NCBI GenBank assembly: GCA_934047225.1 | Contig: OW203983.1 | Location: 36,390,310-36,454,309, forward strand | DNA from: Ypsolopha sequella | Taxonomy: Eukaryota > Arthropoda > Insecta > Lepidoptera > Ypsolophidae | Length of the DNA: 64,000 bases | Reading direction: 5' to 3' | In this document: one piece after another, positions 53,616 to 64,000 of the stretch | Position numbering within the stretch: the first letter of the stretch is position 1 | How the letters are laid out: every line of letters begins with the position of its first letter | The notes under the pieces: generated by a model | The model's database searches: none | Seen by the model: the letters and a program-made list of their open reading frames with translations, nothing else | Told to the model about the DNA's origin: nothing | Position numbers and translations under genes: made by a program

Positions 53616-53826
53616 ATGGCGCTGAACTTGGTAAGTTACTGCAAGGAACGGAACGTCACATAATTTTTTGATTATTTCACTTGGATGTAATTTTGAGATT
53701 GTAAAACGAAACGTACATAAAAAAGTAATTAATGTCATTGTCACATCACATCACAATGACATTTTGAAAATAAATAAATAATAACAACAAGGAAAAAGAA
53801 AAACATATTTAGCAGTCTTTTTATGA

Positions 53827-54048
53827 GTCTACGCCAGAAAGAAACTGTCCCAAGAGAAAAAGAAGAGAAGTCTGTGCCTTGTGGATTCGTGTAAAAATGA
53901 AGGCATACATCTTTTTCCTAAAGATGAAAGCCGTAAAGCGCAATGAGTACAAGCCATCGTACATTTTAAACCTGGACGGACTATAACAAAGCATTCGCAC
54001 ATATGCTCAGCACACATGTCAGTCAACCAACGAGCGTATGTGAAGTGA
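53827..54048 (+). pseudogene. THAP-domain fragment with nonsense at the conserved Trp
   Basis: Frame reads KKRSLCLVDSCKNEGIHLFP KDESRKAQ, then TGA where THAP domains have Trp, then VQAIVHF...SHICSAHM. The C-x4-C...C-x2-H zinc ligands of the C2CH THAP finger are all present (CLVDSC, CSAH), with FP and the Trp position in the right order. The finger's closing AVPTIF-like end is not seen. THAP domains occur in host regulators and P-element-type transposases; either source is possible. Confidence 0.7.
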
Positions 54049-57000
54049 TGTGACGCAATGTTTTTTTTCCAATCGTTTTGGCTTTGGCACCTAGTAACGT
54101 AGTCAGTTCAACGCCATCTACAGAGTTCTTGGTTTTTTTTAATACTAAAAAAAAAACCTCTCATGGAAATTTCTATGTTCGTAGAAATAAATTATACTAG
54201 GTAGCATTGGAGACTCACACTATATCGATTTTATCAAATCATACATACCCATTAGGATAATGGATACCCAAAAAATACACATTTAAAAATAATAAAAATC
54301 CTTGGAGACGTTGTTTAGAAAACTATGTAAGTAAATATACAAATATATTGGATAAATGGGGTAAATAGGACTTACAATTTCTGATACTGGCTTTTGGGCC
54401 ACAAAAGTTAAGCCACTCTTGAGCCACCAATAAATTTTTGGGAAAAGAAAAAAAGTCGAATTATTCCGCCTTTGCAGCGCGATTTTTACAATTACGGATC
54501 GACTTCTTGCTTCCTAGGATTATCATTAATTATTTAGCTCGTATGCAATTCGATACTCGCTTCAACCTTTGGGAATCTCTGTGTGGAATGAATATATATA
54601 TATATGAATATAATGAATATAATACAAACTATTAAATTCACTCTCGTGCAGCAAGGATGACAATAAATGGACTAAACGCCATTAGATATTGCCAGTATTA
54701 TGCGCTTATTTTTACCCAAACGTTTTACACAACTTTTGCAAATCTGACCATAAAGATAAGCAAAAAATCAAAATTACATTTGTTTATGTTTAATTTCAAC
54801 AACAAAAAATACTTATTAATGTTACAAATAATATAATTATTTTGTAAACGAAATAACTTACCTTAACCTTTTTTCCTTATCATGAAATAATGACATAAAA
54901 TGGCAACCACGTAATATGACGTCACCTTGGGCCAGGGCGTTCCAAATATTTAATAATATCAGTGTCGCCGTACAAACTCTTGTGCTTATTCATGAGCACT
55001 CATACAACATTTTATATGCTATCCTGTTGTCACTGTTCAAATTGTAGTAAGCTTATGTTTTGGAATGGAAACCAAAGGAACAGATCTTAGAATAAGTCCT
55101 TATTCTTCTAAGGAAAAGGCCATTTTTTATTCGGCCATGGGTGAATGAAAAAAAATACCGCCCTTGCTAATATGCGCCCTAGCTCGCGCGGCCATAGACA
55201 ATAAATTGCCGAAAAAAGTTGAAGCGTAACCTTCCGCAATGTATTGTTTCGTATAATAAAAACCTCATTGGTATAAGATATAAGATATTAAAACCTCAAT
55301 CATGACTGTATGGACTAAGTTATCTTTGCCTTTCTATTTCGTGTAACTGTTCTTTTATAGCAGAAAAAGTTGTTTTAAAGTATTATTTTGTTCAGAAGAT
55401 TGTACTTTAATTGATTTTTTTATTAGAGATTTATTTATTTATTAGAGACGTTTGTAAAAAAGTTTTCATTATGCACAATTTATATGATTTTCTTACCCGA
55501 GAAATGAAGCTAGTTTCGACGTGAGCCAAAGGTGAACGTCGAAAGCTTACATTCCGAGGGTAAGAAAACCCATTTTTACTCGTTGCGAACGATACTTTTT
55601 TACTACCTGATTTATGTATTTAAATATTTAATTTTTCCTTTCAAATTTAATGTATTTAATGACTCTGCAAACCACGGCACGATTTTTACCTTTTTTTTTT
55701 AGGCTTCGGCCGGCGAATTTGTGGCCAGTATCATTTTGCGAAAAAAGAGTGTCAGACGCGATATAATCGATTATGTCGTGAATCAGAATGCAGGGAATTT
55801 CGATTTCAAAGACAAACTAAGGACGTCAAAAACAACATAATTTAACATGAAATGAAGACAAACGTCAAAAAGAACCTAATTTTGCAATAAATGAAATTTC
55901 AATACGATATTTCGAACTGACCTGATAGTCATTCCGCAACGGAGCCCGGAAAGTTCGATTTTCAAAACTAATTTCGAGTATTAAATGGAACTTTTTCATA
56001 AAGGTAGTAGAAAATAGTAGATTGTACAACAAGGTCATAAAATGGGTTTTATGCCAGAGTTATACACTCTGCTTTTCACTTCGATTACAAGGGGTGAGTC
56101 TCATTATTTCCATTTTCCATTGGAATGGAAATTCTGATACTGCCAGATTTATGCAAATCCGTCTCACAATAGCCATTGACGTGAAAAACATCGAATGGAA
56201 ATAGTGATAAATTATAAACACGACGAGAGTCACCTCGGTCTTCCACCTGACCGCCGGACGCACTCTCCAGTCTTCCCTGCCGACGCGTTCGGAGCCTACA
56301 CGCCGGACATCACCACCGTGTCTCCGAGCGTCTCCACGATCCAGGACAGTTCCTGACCTTTGGGAACGTTTTAATGAACACCACTGATTTTTAAAAATTC
56401 TGATTTATTTTCTTTCTTCTCTTAAATTTTATTAAATATTATTTTTTTCTTTTTTTTGCACGTGGGACCCTACCGTACCCCGCGACACCACTTGGAAGTA
56501 TTCATCAATACTCTAATTAATTAAAACAGTATAAAAAATAACAAGTAATCGAGGCACAATTAAGGTAATCGGAAATAATTATTATTCCCAACGCAAAGGG
56601 TGAGTCTCACTCAGCACAGTTCGAACGGCGTTGGGCAAAGCGTGAGGCGCTTGTTTAGATCAGCCAGCCAAATATGCGCTTTGTTGTCGCGATACGTCTC
56701 GCTTCGCATCGGAGTTGGCGTCGTCCTGCACCGGGTTCTTAAAATAACTCAAAAACCTAAATTCACTTTTGGTACTTTGATCTAATATTCAAATAAAAAC
56801 ATAACCACTAATAATTGTAAACCTGTAATTTTCTCGAATTTATGGCTAATATATGCAGATTTGGCACATTTGCCGGGTCGTCAAATCATTTTGACGTGTC
56901 TAATGTTTACTCAACTCACACTTGATTTTATTTTAAATAAAAACGGCTCACCTCAATACGTGTTATGAAAACTGGTCGGCTTTCCCGATCATATTATTTT

Positions 57001-57780
57001 TGTGATTTTGATTTTCATAATATACTTATTTACAGTAGTTACAATGTAGTCCGTTTTGGCATTATGTCATCGCAACGGCAAATCGGTTACTAGGTCAACA
57101 GATTCTCACGAGAAATCAATTCAAAATATTATAAGTTTGTTATCGTTTGAAATATTTTCAAGTTTATTGGTTATAATTTCTAGGAAGAACATTTAATTAA
57201 CCATTGGGTAGTTTAATATAAATTTTATGTTTTGAAAATGATGGAGGGTGATAGAAAGATATTTCGGGCGCTAAAACCAGCTTTTAATATTTTTTCTTTA
57301 CGAAAAGAATCTGAAATGGAAATTCTTACGTACCAGTAATATTTTGTAATGTTGTACTTCACTGACCTCAAATTAGATAGAGGTCAGTGCGTTGATAGAT
57401 ATAAAATACTGGCCAGTAAGAAAAATATGTAGACTTCAAGATGAAAAAATTGCTCCCTGCCTTATAAAAAAAATACTGCCATATTTCTTACCAGCCAATA
57501 TGTCAATTGATAGGATGTTTTATGGAAAACTTTGCCTGTAAACCAATTCATTAATAAAAAAAATGAGACTTCAAGCAATATGCATGTTTTTTATATATAT
57601 TTTTTGTTTTTGTAAACTATAAGTTTAAATGCTAAGTGGTATGTTACATATTTAGCACAATTATAATATTATATTTTTCGGTATACGCGACACCGTTACA
57701 AATACATGCAAATGTTCAAATCTAAAAAGTTCATATTTGCAAAAAAAAAAGGAAATTTAAACTTGGCTTTATGTGTACAG
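54049..57780. other. Intergenic, mostly unrecognised
   Basis: 54593-54630 has an ATAT/GAATATAAT run. 54862 has a good minus-strand splice donor (AAG|GTAAGT) that could end a 5'-UTR exon of the kinesin. 55488-55572 is a hairpin with TTTTCTTACCC/GGGTAAGAAAA ends. 57345-57425 is another imperfect hairpin. No gene supported. Confidence 0.4.
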
Positions 57781-57787
57781 CAGTGGG

Positions 57788-58177
57788 TCTACCGCGTAAT
57801 GAGCGTTTTTCCTTATGTCAAATTTAGTGTTAAATAAGATTCCTAGATGGCACTGTCGTATCTTTAGCAACAGAATCAAGGACAAAATTTGCACAGATTC
57901 TAAACAAACTTATAACCACTTTGACATTGATTGCTACAAACACATTTTGACATAGACATGACATGACATGACATAGACAGCGCCATCTGGAGCAAAGCTA
58001 AGAACTAAGAAAAAAAAACAACCAGAAAAACGCTCATTCTCATTTTCATCAACATCAACTTGAGATTGAAATTTGTCGTGCGTGCGACGACGCCCGCCTA
58101 ACATGCCATCTCTTTTGCACGCGTTGAATTTCGCATGCATTTGCTTGAAGTTGATACAAATGAGAATTACGCGGTAG
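57788..58177. mobile_element. MITE family C interrupted by another MITE
   Basis: TCTACCGCGTAAT start and ATTACGCGGTAGA end as in 815-947. The interruption is at 57801-58035. Confidence 0.75.
57801..58035. mobile_element. 235-bp MITE nested in family C (GAGCGTTTTT ends)
   Basis: GAGCGTTTTTCC and CCAGAAAAACGCTC ends; AT on both sides restores the uninterrupted family C sequence. Contains GACATGACATGACATAGACA microrepeats. Confidence 0.7.
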
Positions 58178-58186
58178 AGCCCCAGG

Positions 58187-58330
58187 TCTACCGCGTAATT
58201 CTCATTTTCATCAACATCAACTTGATGTAGATGAAAATAGCAAAAGCCTCAATTTGATTATGGCATATTGTGTAAAAATTTTCATCAACATCAGCTTCGT
58301 GAATGAACTAAAATCCGCGTTTCGTTTATT
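58187..58330. mobile_element. Partial family C copy
   Basis: Starts TCTACCGCGTAATTCTCATT TTCATC 9 bp after the previous element and fades out near 58330. Confidence 0.5.
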
Positions 58331-58743
58331 CAATGTAGTGTTCCGTTGAGACTTTTTGAAGGAAGCTAAGTAAGAGGCAAAACATAGAAACAAGCATTTA
58401 TAAAATGAGAGTGACACTTTTTATATTAAAATTATACTGTTTTATTTTCAAAATCTTAACGTAACATGATAAATGAGAAATGAAAAGTGGATAACAAAAC
58501 GCATATGACAAAGTTGTTAAGGCTGTATGGTTAAAAAGCCTCTAGCCTTTCCTAAAGTAGGAAAATTAAAAAGCGTGATGACGTCTCGTCAAGCGAGTCG
58601 TTGTGTGTTTTTCTTCTATATAATCTCATAAAACAAGATATTGGCGGAACTAATGTGCGCAGTCACGTTAAAGGAAGCCAGATGAAACGGCTTTTATTGA
58701 TTGACTGATTGAAATATGTGGGAAAATCAAAATTTTCAACATA

Positions 58744-59713
58744 ATGCAGTGCATCAAGATTCAAATGATACTCGTACCTATGTTTCAGAATGCCAGCGCA
58801 CAAGCAAACTTCCCACTAGCAGCTGTAGATGCTGGTGGGATTTATAGAGGACCACCGAGACTTGGCTGTTGGGAATTAACTAACAGTGGGCCACATGCGA
58901 AGCACCAAGCCAAGTCTCAGTGGGAAACATTGGCGGCACGACTGAATGCTGTGGGGGTTGGTACCACAAAAACAAGCGCGTAATGGAAAGATGTGATTAA
59001 TTGGAAAAGGCAGTATTTTAATATTTTATCAAAATGTTGATGGTTGTGATTGTCTTTATTGTATTTACTTGGTCACAAAACTAATATTTTGTCGTTTAAC
59101 TGCATGTGGGATGCTCAACACCACCACCGCTCGAGCTGCCAGAGTTCTTGGGGGAACCTGTGAGCCCGCCTCTGCCAGAACCTGTGGAGGCTTTGCCAAC
59201 CCCATCAGCAGTGCCGCCACCTCCTAGAGCCCCTAGCCTCCAATGGGAGTGTGAGTTTTAATCCATTTGCTTATATTCTGATAAAGTGAAGTCAGCCAGT
59301 CCAAGATGTAACATGTGGCCACACATAAAACGTACATGTAGATATGTATCAATAACATTGTTTTTATTTACAGTTTAACCGAGCACAGCAACAGTGCCGC
59401 CAACTAGAGCCCCTGCTCCTGGCGCAACCACTGAGAAGTCAAGGAGTGAGTTATTATACATTTGCTTAGTTTTTGTTAACATTCAGATAAAGTGAAGTTG
59501 GTCAGTCCAAAGATGTAATATGTAGGTATGTATTGATGACATTGTTTTTTTTTTACAGTTGAACCCATGGCACCCCGGTGGGCCCTGCAAATTGAGGAGC
59601 GCAGGGTGACTGCAGAGGAGCAGGCGGCTGCAGCGTTGAGCAGTATTTCTGCTGCTGTATCAGAAAACACTAGAACATTGGCTCAAATAGCACAGTTGCT
59701 GGAGAGAATATAA
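58744..59713 (+). pseudogene. Zeste/SANT-like gene remnant, multi-exon
   Basis: 58744-58983 frame ends KSQWETLAARLNAVGVGTTK TSA, then TAA, then WKDVINWKRQ. In zeste-type SANT/Myb domains this reads LN--G-G--KT--QW---W-DWK, so a Gln codon has become a stop. Further exon-like pieces follow with gtgagt donors and tttacag acceptors: Pro-rich 59135-59248, a related Pro-rich piece 59373-59441 opening with a stop, and 59560-59713 (EPMAPRWALQIEERRVTAEE...QLLERI stop). The C-terminal helix is typical of these small proteins. Two nonsense changes argue for a dead copy; such genes occur both as host genes and as partners of Harbinger transposons. Confidence 0.5.
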
Positions 59714-60080
59714 TATATGATGTTTCCTCAACGAACCAGTAGATTCACTGATCTTGGACACATTATATATTTTTACTGCAACATGCTATTTCAGTCATTG
59801 TTCTAGTGTTTTCTTTTATACCCTGTTTACTTTATTTTAATATATTTTGTTTTGTGTGTATAATTGTTACCGACTTAACTTACTTATTGCTGTTTATCTT
59901 GTGTTATGCATCGGTGGAAATTGGTTATTTGATTCATTTTTATATAACATTCTGCCGCATTTTATTGGCTGTTAATCATCATTATGATGGTGAATCACCC
60001 TGTTTTATTGGCATCATCCTAATAAAATTAAATAATTCAAAATATAATAATTTTTGTTTATCATTCTTGTCTAAGTCTCT
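59714..60080. other. Non-coding, nothing recognised
   Basis: T-rich sequence after the zeste-like remnant. Confidence 0.35.
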
Positions 60081-60435
60081 ATCCATCCATCAGCCTAGTT
60101 CGTCCACTGCTGGACATAAGCCTTTCCATGAATTTGCCACTCCCGGCGGTCATCCTGGAAGAATTGCCCATACTCACACGCTGGGCAGGCGGGTTGGTGA
60201 GCGCGGTATCGGAACCCTCGCACCAGTGACGCCGCTGCCCGTCATCAGTCTGTTCCATATAAGGCCCGGCTATTAGGGATGGACATACCGCCATCCAACG
60301 GTCCCAGGCATGGTGGGCCTCTTGGTTTTTTGCCTGTGAGCTGTCCTCTTACGCTCCCCCGAATTACTTCATGGGGGTCTCCAAGTAAGATGGTGGTACC
60401 TCCACAGTCGAGCACGGCATCAGCTCTACCACCTT
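60081..60435 (-). mobile_element. RTE-like 3' end / derived SINE, full copy
   Basis: Same family as 30943-31294; well preserved. Reading frames across it on both strands are repeat-derived. Confidence 0.75.
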
Positions 60436-60921
60436 CCAATGGCGAAGGCTCCATAGAAGCCGATTCCCACCGGCTAACCTTTCAGAAATACCTCGCAACT
60501 ACAACTAACCATTCCACCATTCATTATTTTAATGTACAATTATTTTCGTGTGCTTCTAACTAAGAATTACTAAAAAACGCCGGTGCAAAACGAAAATCAA
60601 ATCTTCCGTACACATTATTTCAACTCATGGTGCGCAGCGCTATGTTAAATTGGGAGATTAATAGGCCGGTCCATTTTAGCTAACCTTGCAACGTTGCCAC
60701 GTTGGGCACTATTGGGCAGGCTCCCATAGTGAGCAATGTTTGTATCGGCTTACCAAAGTCATAATTCCACCACTCGCCACTGCCACGTTCACCTAAAAGT
60801 CTGAAAATAGAACAGAGTCATTCGGGCTCGGGATGGTCGGAGAACAAAGCGCCGAAGGACACAAACCTCAACACATGACCAAGCTCCACAGCAAGCACAA
60901 TGTAAGTAATGCTAAGTAAGG

Positions 60922-61089
60922 TGGAGATGGACGGGACATTTGGCTAGACGGGATGACAGAGTGGAGCAACAAGGCCAGTGGGCAGACCACATCGTCAATT
61001 TGACGGGATCTGACTACATGCGGCGGCCACAGGACCGACAGGATTGGTGCAATAGAAGTGAGGTCCAGCAGTGGGTCGAGAATGATGAG
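60922..61089 (+). pseudogene. RTE-type LINE ORF, C-terminal fragment
   Basis: Frame reads WRWTGHLARRDDRVEQQGQW ADHIV, then RRPQDRQDWCNRSEVQQWVE. RTE ORFs in insects end with (RWAGH-AR...W-DDI----G--W---AQDR--W---EAFVQQWT). Clear but degenerate, 5'-truncated. Confidence 0.7.
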
Positions 61090-61520
61090 ATTATTGTATC
61101 ATGTTGGTATAATTAAACTGTGTTTCATAAATTCACAAGTTTAACAACATATTATTGTATGAGCAGAAGCAAGTTCGATGAATCAATCGAAATGTTGCTG
61201 AGGGTAGAGGCTGCTCTTAAAATGCCGAGGTTTTGGCCACAGTGGTAGATTCATTTAAATTAATATGTGAAAGCATTGACAGACTGACACGGCAGGCAAT
61301 TCTAAACAATATTACTCTAAAATTATGCTATGCAGGGAGGAAAAAAACTAGTAAGTAATTAGAGTAGGAACGACGGTGCCTTTTGTATTTCTTAGTTTGT
61401 ATTTTCCCCCGAAGTAGTCTTTTTTTCACCTTATAAATTATATTCTAAGAAAATTAATAAGTAGGTATATCAAAATAATTTTCTTTTTTTCAGTTTTGTT
61501 ACCAACCACAAGATCGACAA
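61090..61520. other. Intergenic, nothing recognised
   Basis: No gene or repeat match found. Confidence 0.35.
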
Positions 61521-61683
61521 CAATTGAACGTGTGCCCGGAATAAGGGTCTATTCAATAAAAAAAAAATTAAAACGATGTTTTTAACGGAAAAAGGGTCTA
61601 TATCGCATTATGATCAGAAGATGATAGAAAAAAAGTTTTTTTTTTCATATACTTAGACCCTTTTTCTGGGCACACATTCAATT
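61521..61683. mobile_element. Foldback MITE
   Basis: CAATTGAACGTGTGCCCGGA ATAAGGGTCT and its inverse at 61653-61683 form the arms; the loop is A/T-rich. Confidence 0.65.
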
Positions 61684-62202
61684 CTAGACTTAAGATTATT
61701 TTTAAGACTTTTTAATAGATTATAAATAAAACTTAACTTAATAACATTCTATTTATTTTTACCAGACTACGGCGAAGCAAAAATGAGGGTTATGATTTTG
61801 ACCGGTATGTATGTATGAATGTTCATCTGTTCCCTCATAACTTCTAAAGTACTTATCATAATTTGACAAATAAGGTTAAATTGAATATAGCGCCCTCTAG
61901 AGGGCATAAAGTCATGAACTACAAATAAAATATGTCTTAATTATGCCGTATTGTATTGGGTATCAAATGAAAGGGCTTAATTCGCACGTTTCAAAAATAT
62001 ATATATTGTTAGCTGTTGCTTGCGGCTTTGCTTGCCTGTACCCGATAATTGGGAATAATTTCTATAAAATTAAGCTTCACTCCAGTCCTTCCCGCTTCAC
62101 TTCAATAAAGTGGCTCTGCTTAAACGTTATCACGAAGTTATACCCCCAAAATAATTTATATACAAAATTAGTCCAACAACTAAAACCAGACTACAGAAAC
62201 AA

Positions 62203-62535
62203 GAAAATGTTCTCATCAGAAATTTATTGTACAAACGAATCAATATTTATCGTCTATTAAATAAACAACTTACACATACATTTAAATGTTTTTAATAAAT
62301 ATTCATAGTGATGTTCAGAGGACAGTCGTTGTCAATATGCTACTGTGCCCTAAAGCTTATGATCGCTTACTACTGTTAGAATGTATTGTTTTTTAGGGCA
62401 GGTGGCATAAGACCACGGCTATCCTCTGAACATCACTATGAATATTTATTAAAAACATTTAAATGTTTATTTAATAGACAATAAATATTGATTCTTTTGT
62501 ACATAACAATTTCTGATGAGAATATTTTTTAGAGC
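62203..62535. mobile_element. Long palindrome / foldback element
   Basis: Arms about 120 bp: GAAAATGTTCTCATCAGAAA, TATTAAATAAAC, CATTTAAATGTTTTTAATAA and GTGATGTTCAGAGGA pair with the right side. Central loop 62326-62410. It contains the end of the frame at 61943-62260, which is therefore not a gene. Confidence 0.7.
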
Positions 62536-62580
62536 GTGATATTACAGTGGTCGGGTTTTAGTTTTTGAACAAATTTTTTA

Positions 62581-62870
62581 TTATCTATTCCTATTAACTA
62601 GCCCATAATCTTGAATAATTGCGTTTCTCCGCGCATGACCCAACTCCAAGTCGGAGAGCTGGTGGCGAGCTGTGAGGCGGGGCGGAGCGCCAACGCCGGC
62701 GCCTTCCGTCAGCCTGCGTTCATGAGCCGCCTCTTCCGCCGTCAGTGGAGTGGATGCCACATGAGCTCTGTGAGCTGTAAGCATTTGCAATCCTTGCTGC
62801 TGCTATTGGTGTGTAGTGCATCTTCCTGTCTACCAATAGGCACCTATGGAAAGGAGAAAATACTTAAATA
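62581..62870 (-). other. GC-rich fragment, possible transposase C-terminus
   Basis: Minus-strand frame 62790-62581 ends LTARHQLSDLELGHARRNAI IQDYG. The tail RRN-II--Y resembles the end of PIF/Harbinger nucleases, but the evidence is thin. GC-rich compared with flanks. Confidence 0.25.
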
Positions 62871-63111
62871 TACGTAAACATGACCAAACATTTACAATTA
62901 CAGGTAAAAATTTATTTACTCATTTCTGAGACGCATATAACTAGCCAAAGATCTTTTGCCACAAGGGGGCTATAAATGCTACCTTACAAATTATCCTGAT
63001 GGAAGAGCTCATGGAGGAACAGCAGTACTAATCAAAAACACAATAAAAAATCACAAAATGCCAGCATAACGCTAATTGAATAAATGCGTGGAGACCAAGC
63101 ATTTGAATACT

Positions 63112-63280
63112 ATAAAGCCGATTCCGAAGGCTTTAATTTTAGTTTTAGTGATGTCAAAACTAAATATTTTTCATTTCAAACTAGTCCTTAAGTGTTAGGA
63201 TTGGAAGCTAAATTACTTAGGAATTTTTCAAGTTTTGACAGCACTAAAACTAAAATTAAAGCCTACAGAATCGGGTTTAA
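63112..63280. mobile_element. Foldback MITE family J, second copy
   Basis: TAAAGCCGATTCCGAAGGCT end, right end decayed (GCCTACAGAATCGGGTTTA). Confidence 0.75.
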
Positions 63281-63379
63281 TATCTACTGGTGAGCCTACA
63301 TACTAAAAAGATTCCAGACCTACTAGACTTTTATATTTCAAAAGGTATCCCGAACCTATACTATAAGGTAGAATGACGT

Positions 63380-63860
63380 CTGAATGGATCATAAACTCAC
63401 GCCTGTATTCCCTTGCGGGGTAGGCAAAGCGTTTCCGTCACTTTTGACAAATATTGAGGGTCATTTCAGAAAGAATGGATCCTTTGACCATACCACGATA
63501 TACGCCCATACAATGACCACATCACAAAAATTTTCGAGTAAAATAACTTACAATAGCCTAGGCATCAATGGCATAAGTGGGCTTCGCTTGGGTCGCAGCA
63601 ATGTTCCCATTCCTGGCGGTGTGGAATATCCCACTGTTAGTGGTAATTTCATTGTGTCTTCTCACAGCGGATGACCAGGAGCTCGCAGGATTCGCCTGAG
63701 AGGTAGTTCTGGAAGATGAAGTCAATATTATAACCATATTTTAAACAAAGGATGTACCATGTCACACCAAAACCAAACTAGCAAAGTTGAGATGGGTCGC
63801 AAGTCCATCGCTTACAGCAGGTGCACAACAATCGACCCATTCCCTTAGTGGTGTTTTACG
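63380..63860. repeat. Interspersed repeat of lepidopteran type
   Basis: GATCATAAACTCACGCCTGT ATTCCCTTGCGGGGTAGGCA and GTGGTGTTTTACGACATCCA CGGGAA are landmarks of a repeat I know from Lepidoptera. The 96-aa frame at 63384-63674 is part of it. Ends beyond 63860 not clear. Confidence 0.5.
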
Positions 63861-64000
63861 ACATCCACGGGAAGATATTGTGACCATGAATATTTGGGTG
63901 GAATGTTTGTAATCATTGTTGTATAATGTATATATTTTTTTCATTGTTCTTTGTCTCTGTGTATAAACAATGAAGATTTATAATATCTGAACTGTATATT

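Noticed and set aside
61943..62260. 105-codon frame
   Set aside because: Runs into the arm of a long palindrome and has AT-driven composition; no recognisable product.

Overview
This is a repeat-choked stretch of animal DNA, most likely from a moth or butterfly. That call is an inference from spliceosomal introns, AT-rich intergenic DNA, and dense interspersed repeats of kinds I associate with Lepidoptera: a 'GGGTCCCGTTGGTTACCCTTTGGG' type SINE-like family, an RTE-like family ending in AGGCTGATGGATGGATG, a tRNA-headed SINE, many foldback MITEs and Penelope-like retroelements. No prokaryotic features are present.

One complete host gene dominates. A kinesin-6 motor of the KIF20A/Subito type lies on the minus strand from the ATG at 51926 to the stop at 21273. 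I could assemble it as 13 coding exons with consensus splice sites and fully compatible phases (2109 nt, 702 residues plus stop). It has P-loop, switch I, switch II and neck, the kinesin-6 loop insertion, a coiled-coil stalk and an acidic tail. On the plus strand, 17884-18001 is a probable first coding exon of a SPEF1/CLAMP-like calponin-homology gene. Decayed gene pieces lie upstream of the kinesin: a THAP-domain fragment (53.8-54.0 kb) and a zeste/SANT-like fragment (58.7-59.7 kb).

Layout: 1-17.8 kb holds MITEs, foldback elements and retroelement tails, including a 936-bp foldback with 287-bp arms and a 9-bp target duplication. 17.9-18.0 kb is the SPEF1-like exon. 18.4-21.2 kb is repeats. 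21.3-51.9 kb is the kinesin gene, whose introns carry four tandem arrays, two Penelope-like elements (plus strand), a Tc1/mariner element, nested hAT elements and many MITEs. 52-64 kb is a CCAAT-rich block, pseudogenes, nested MITEs and RTE remnants.

The most unusual signal is in the kinesin introns. Two arrays (138-bp unit at 31.6-33.4 kb and 62-bp unit at 28.5-30.0 kb) are built from the 3' end of a coding exon, its splice donor and the first 27 or 39 intron bases. The gene therefore carries about 13 and 16 copies of a functional-looking donor in a row. A third array of 15-bp units fills about 93% of intron 5, and a fourth of 24-bp units is split around a Penelope-like element in intron 10. 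Hammerhead-ribozyme cores are readable in the Penelope ends at 38.8 kb and 9.1 kb.
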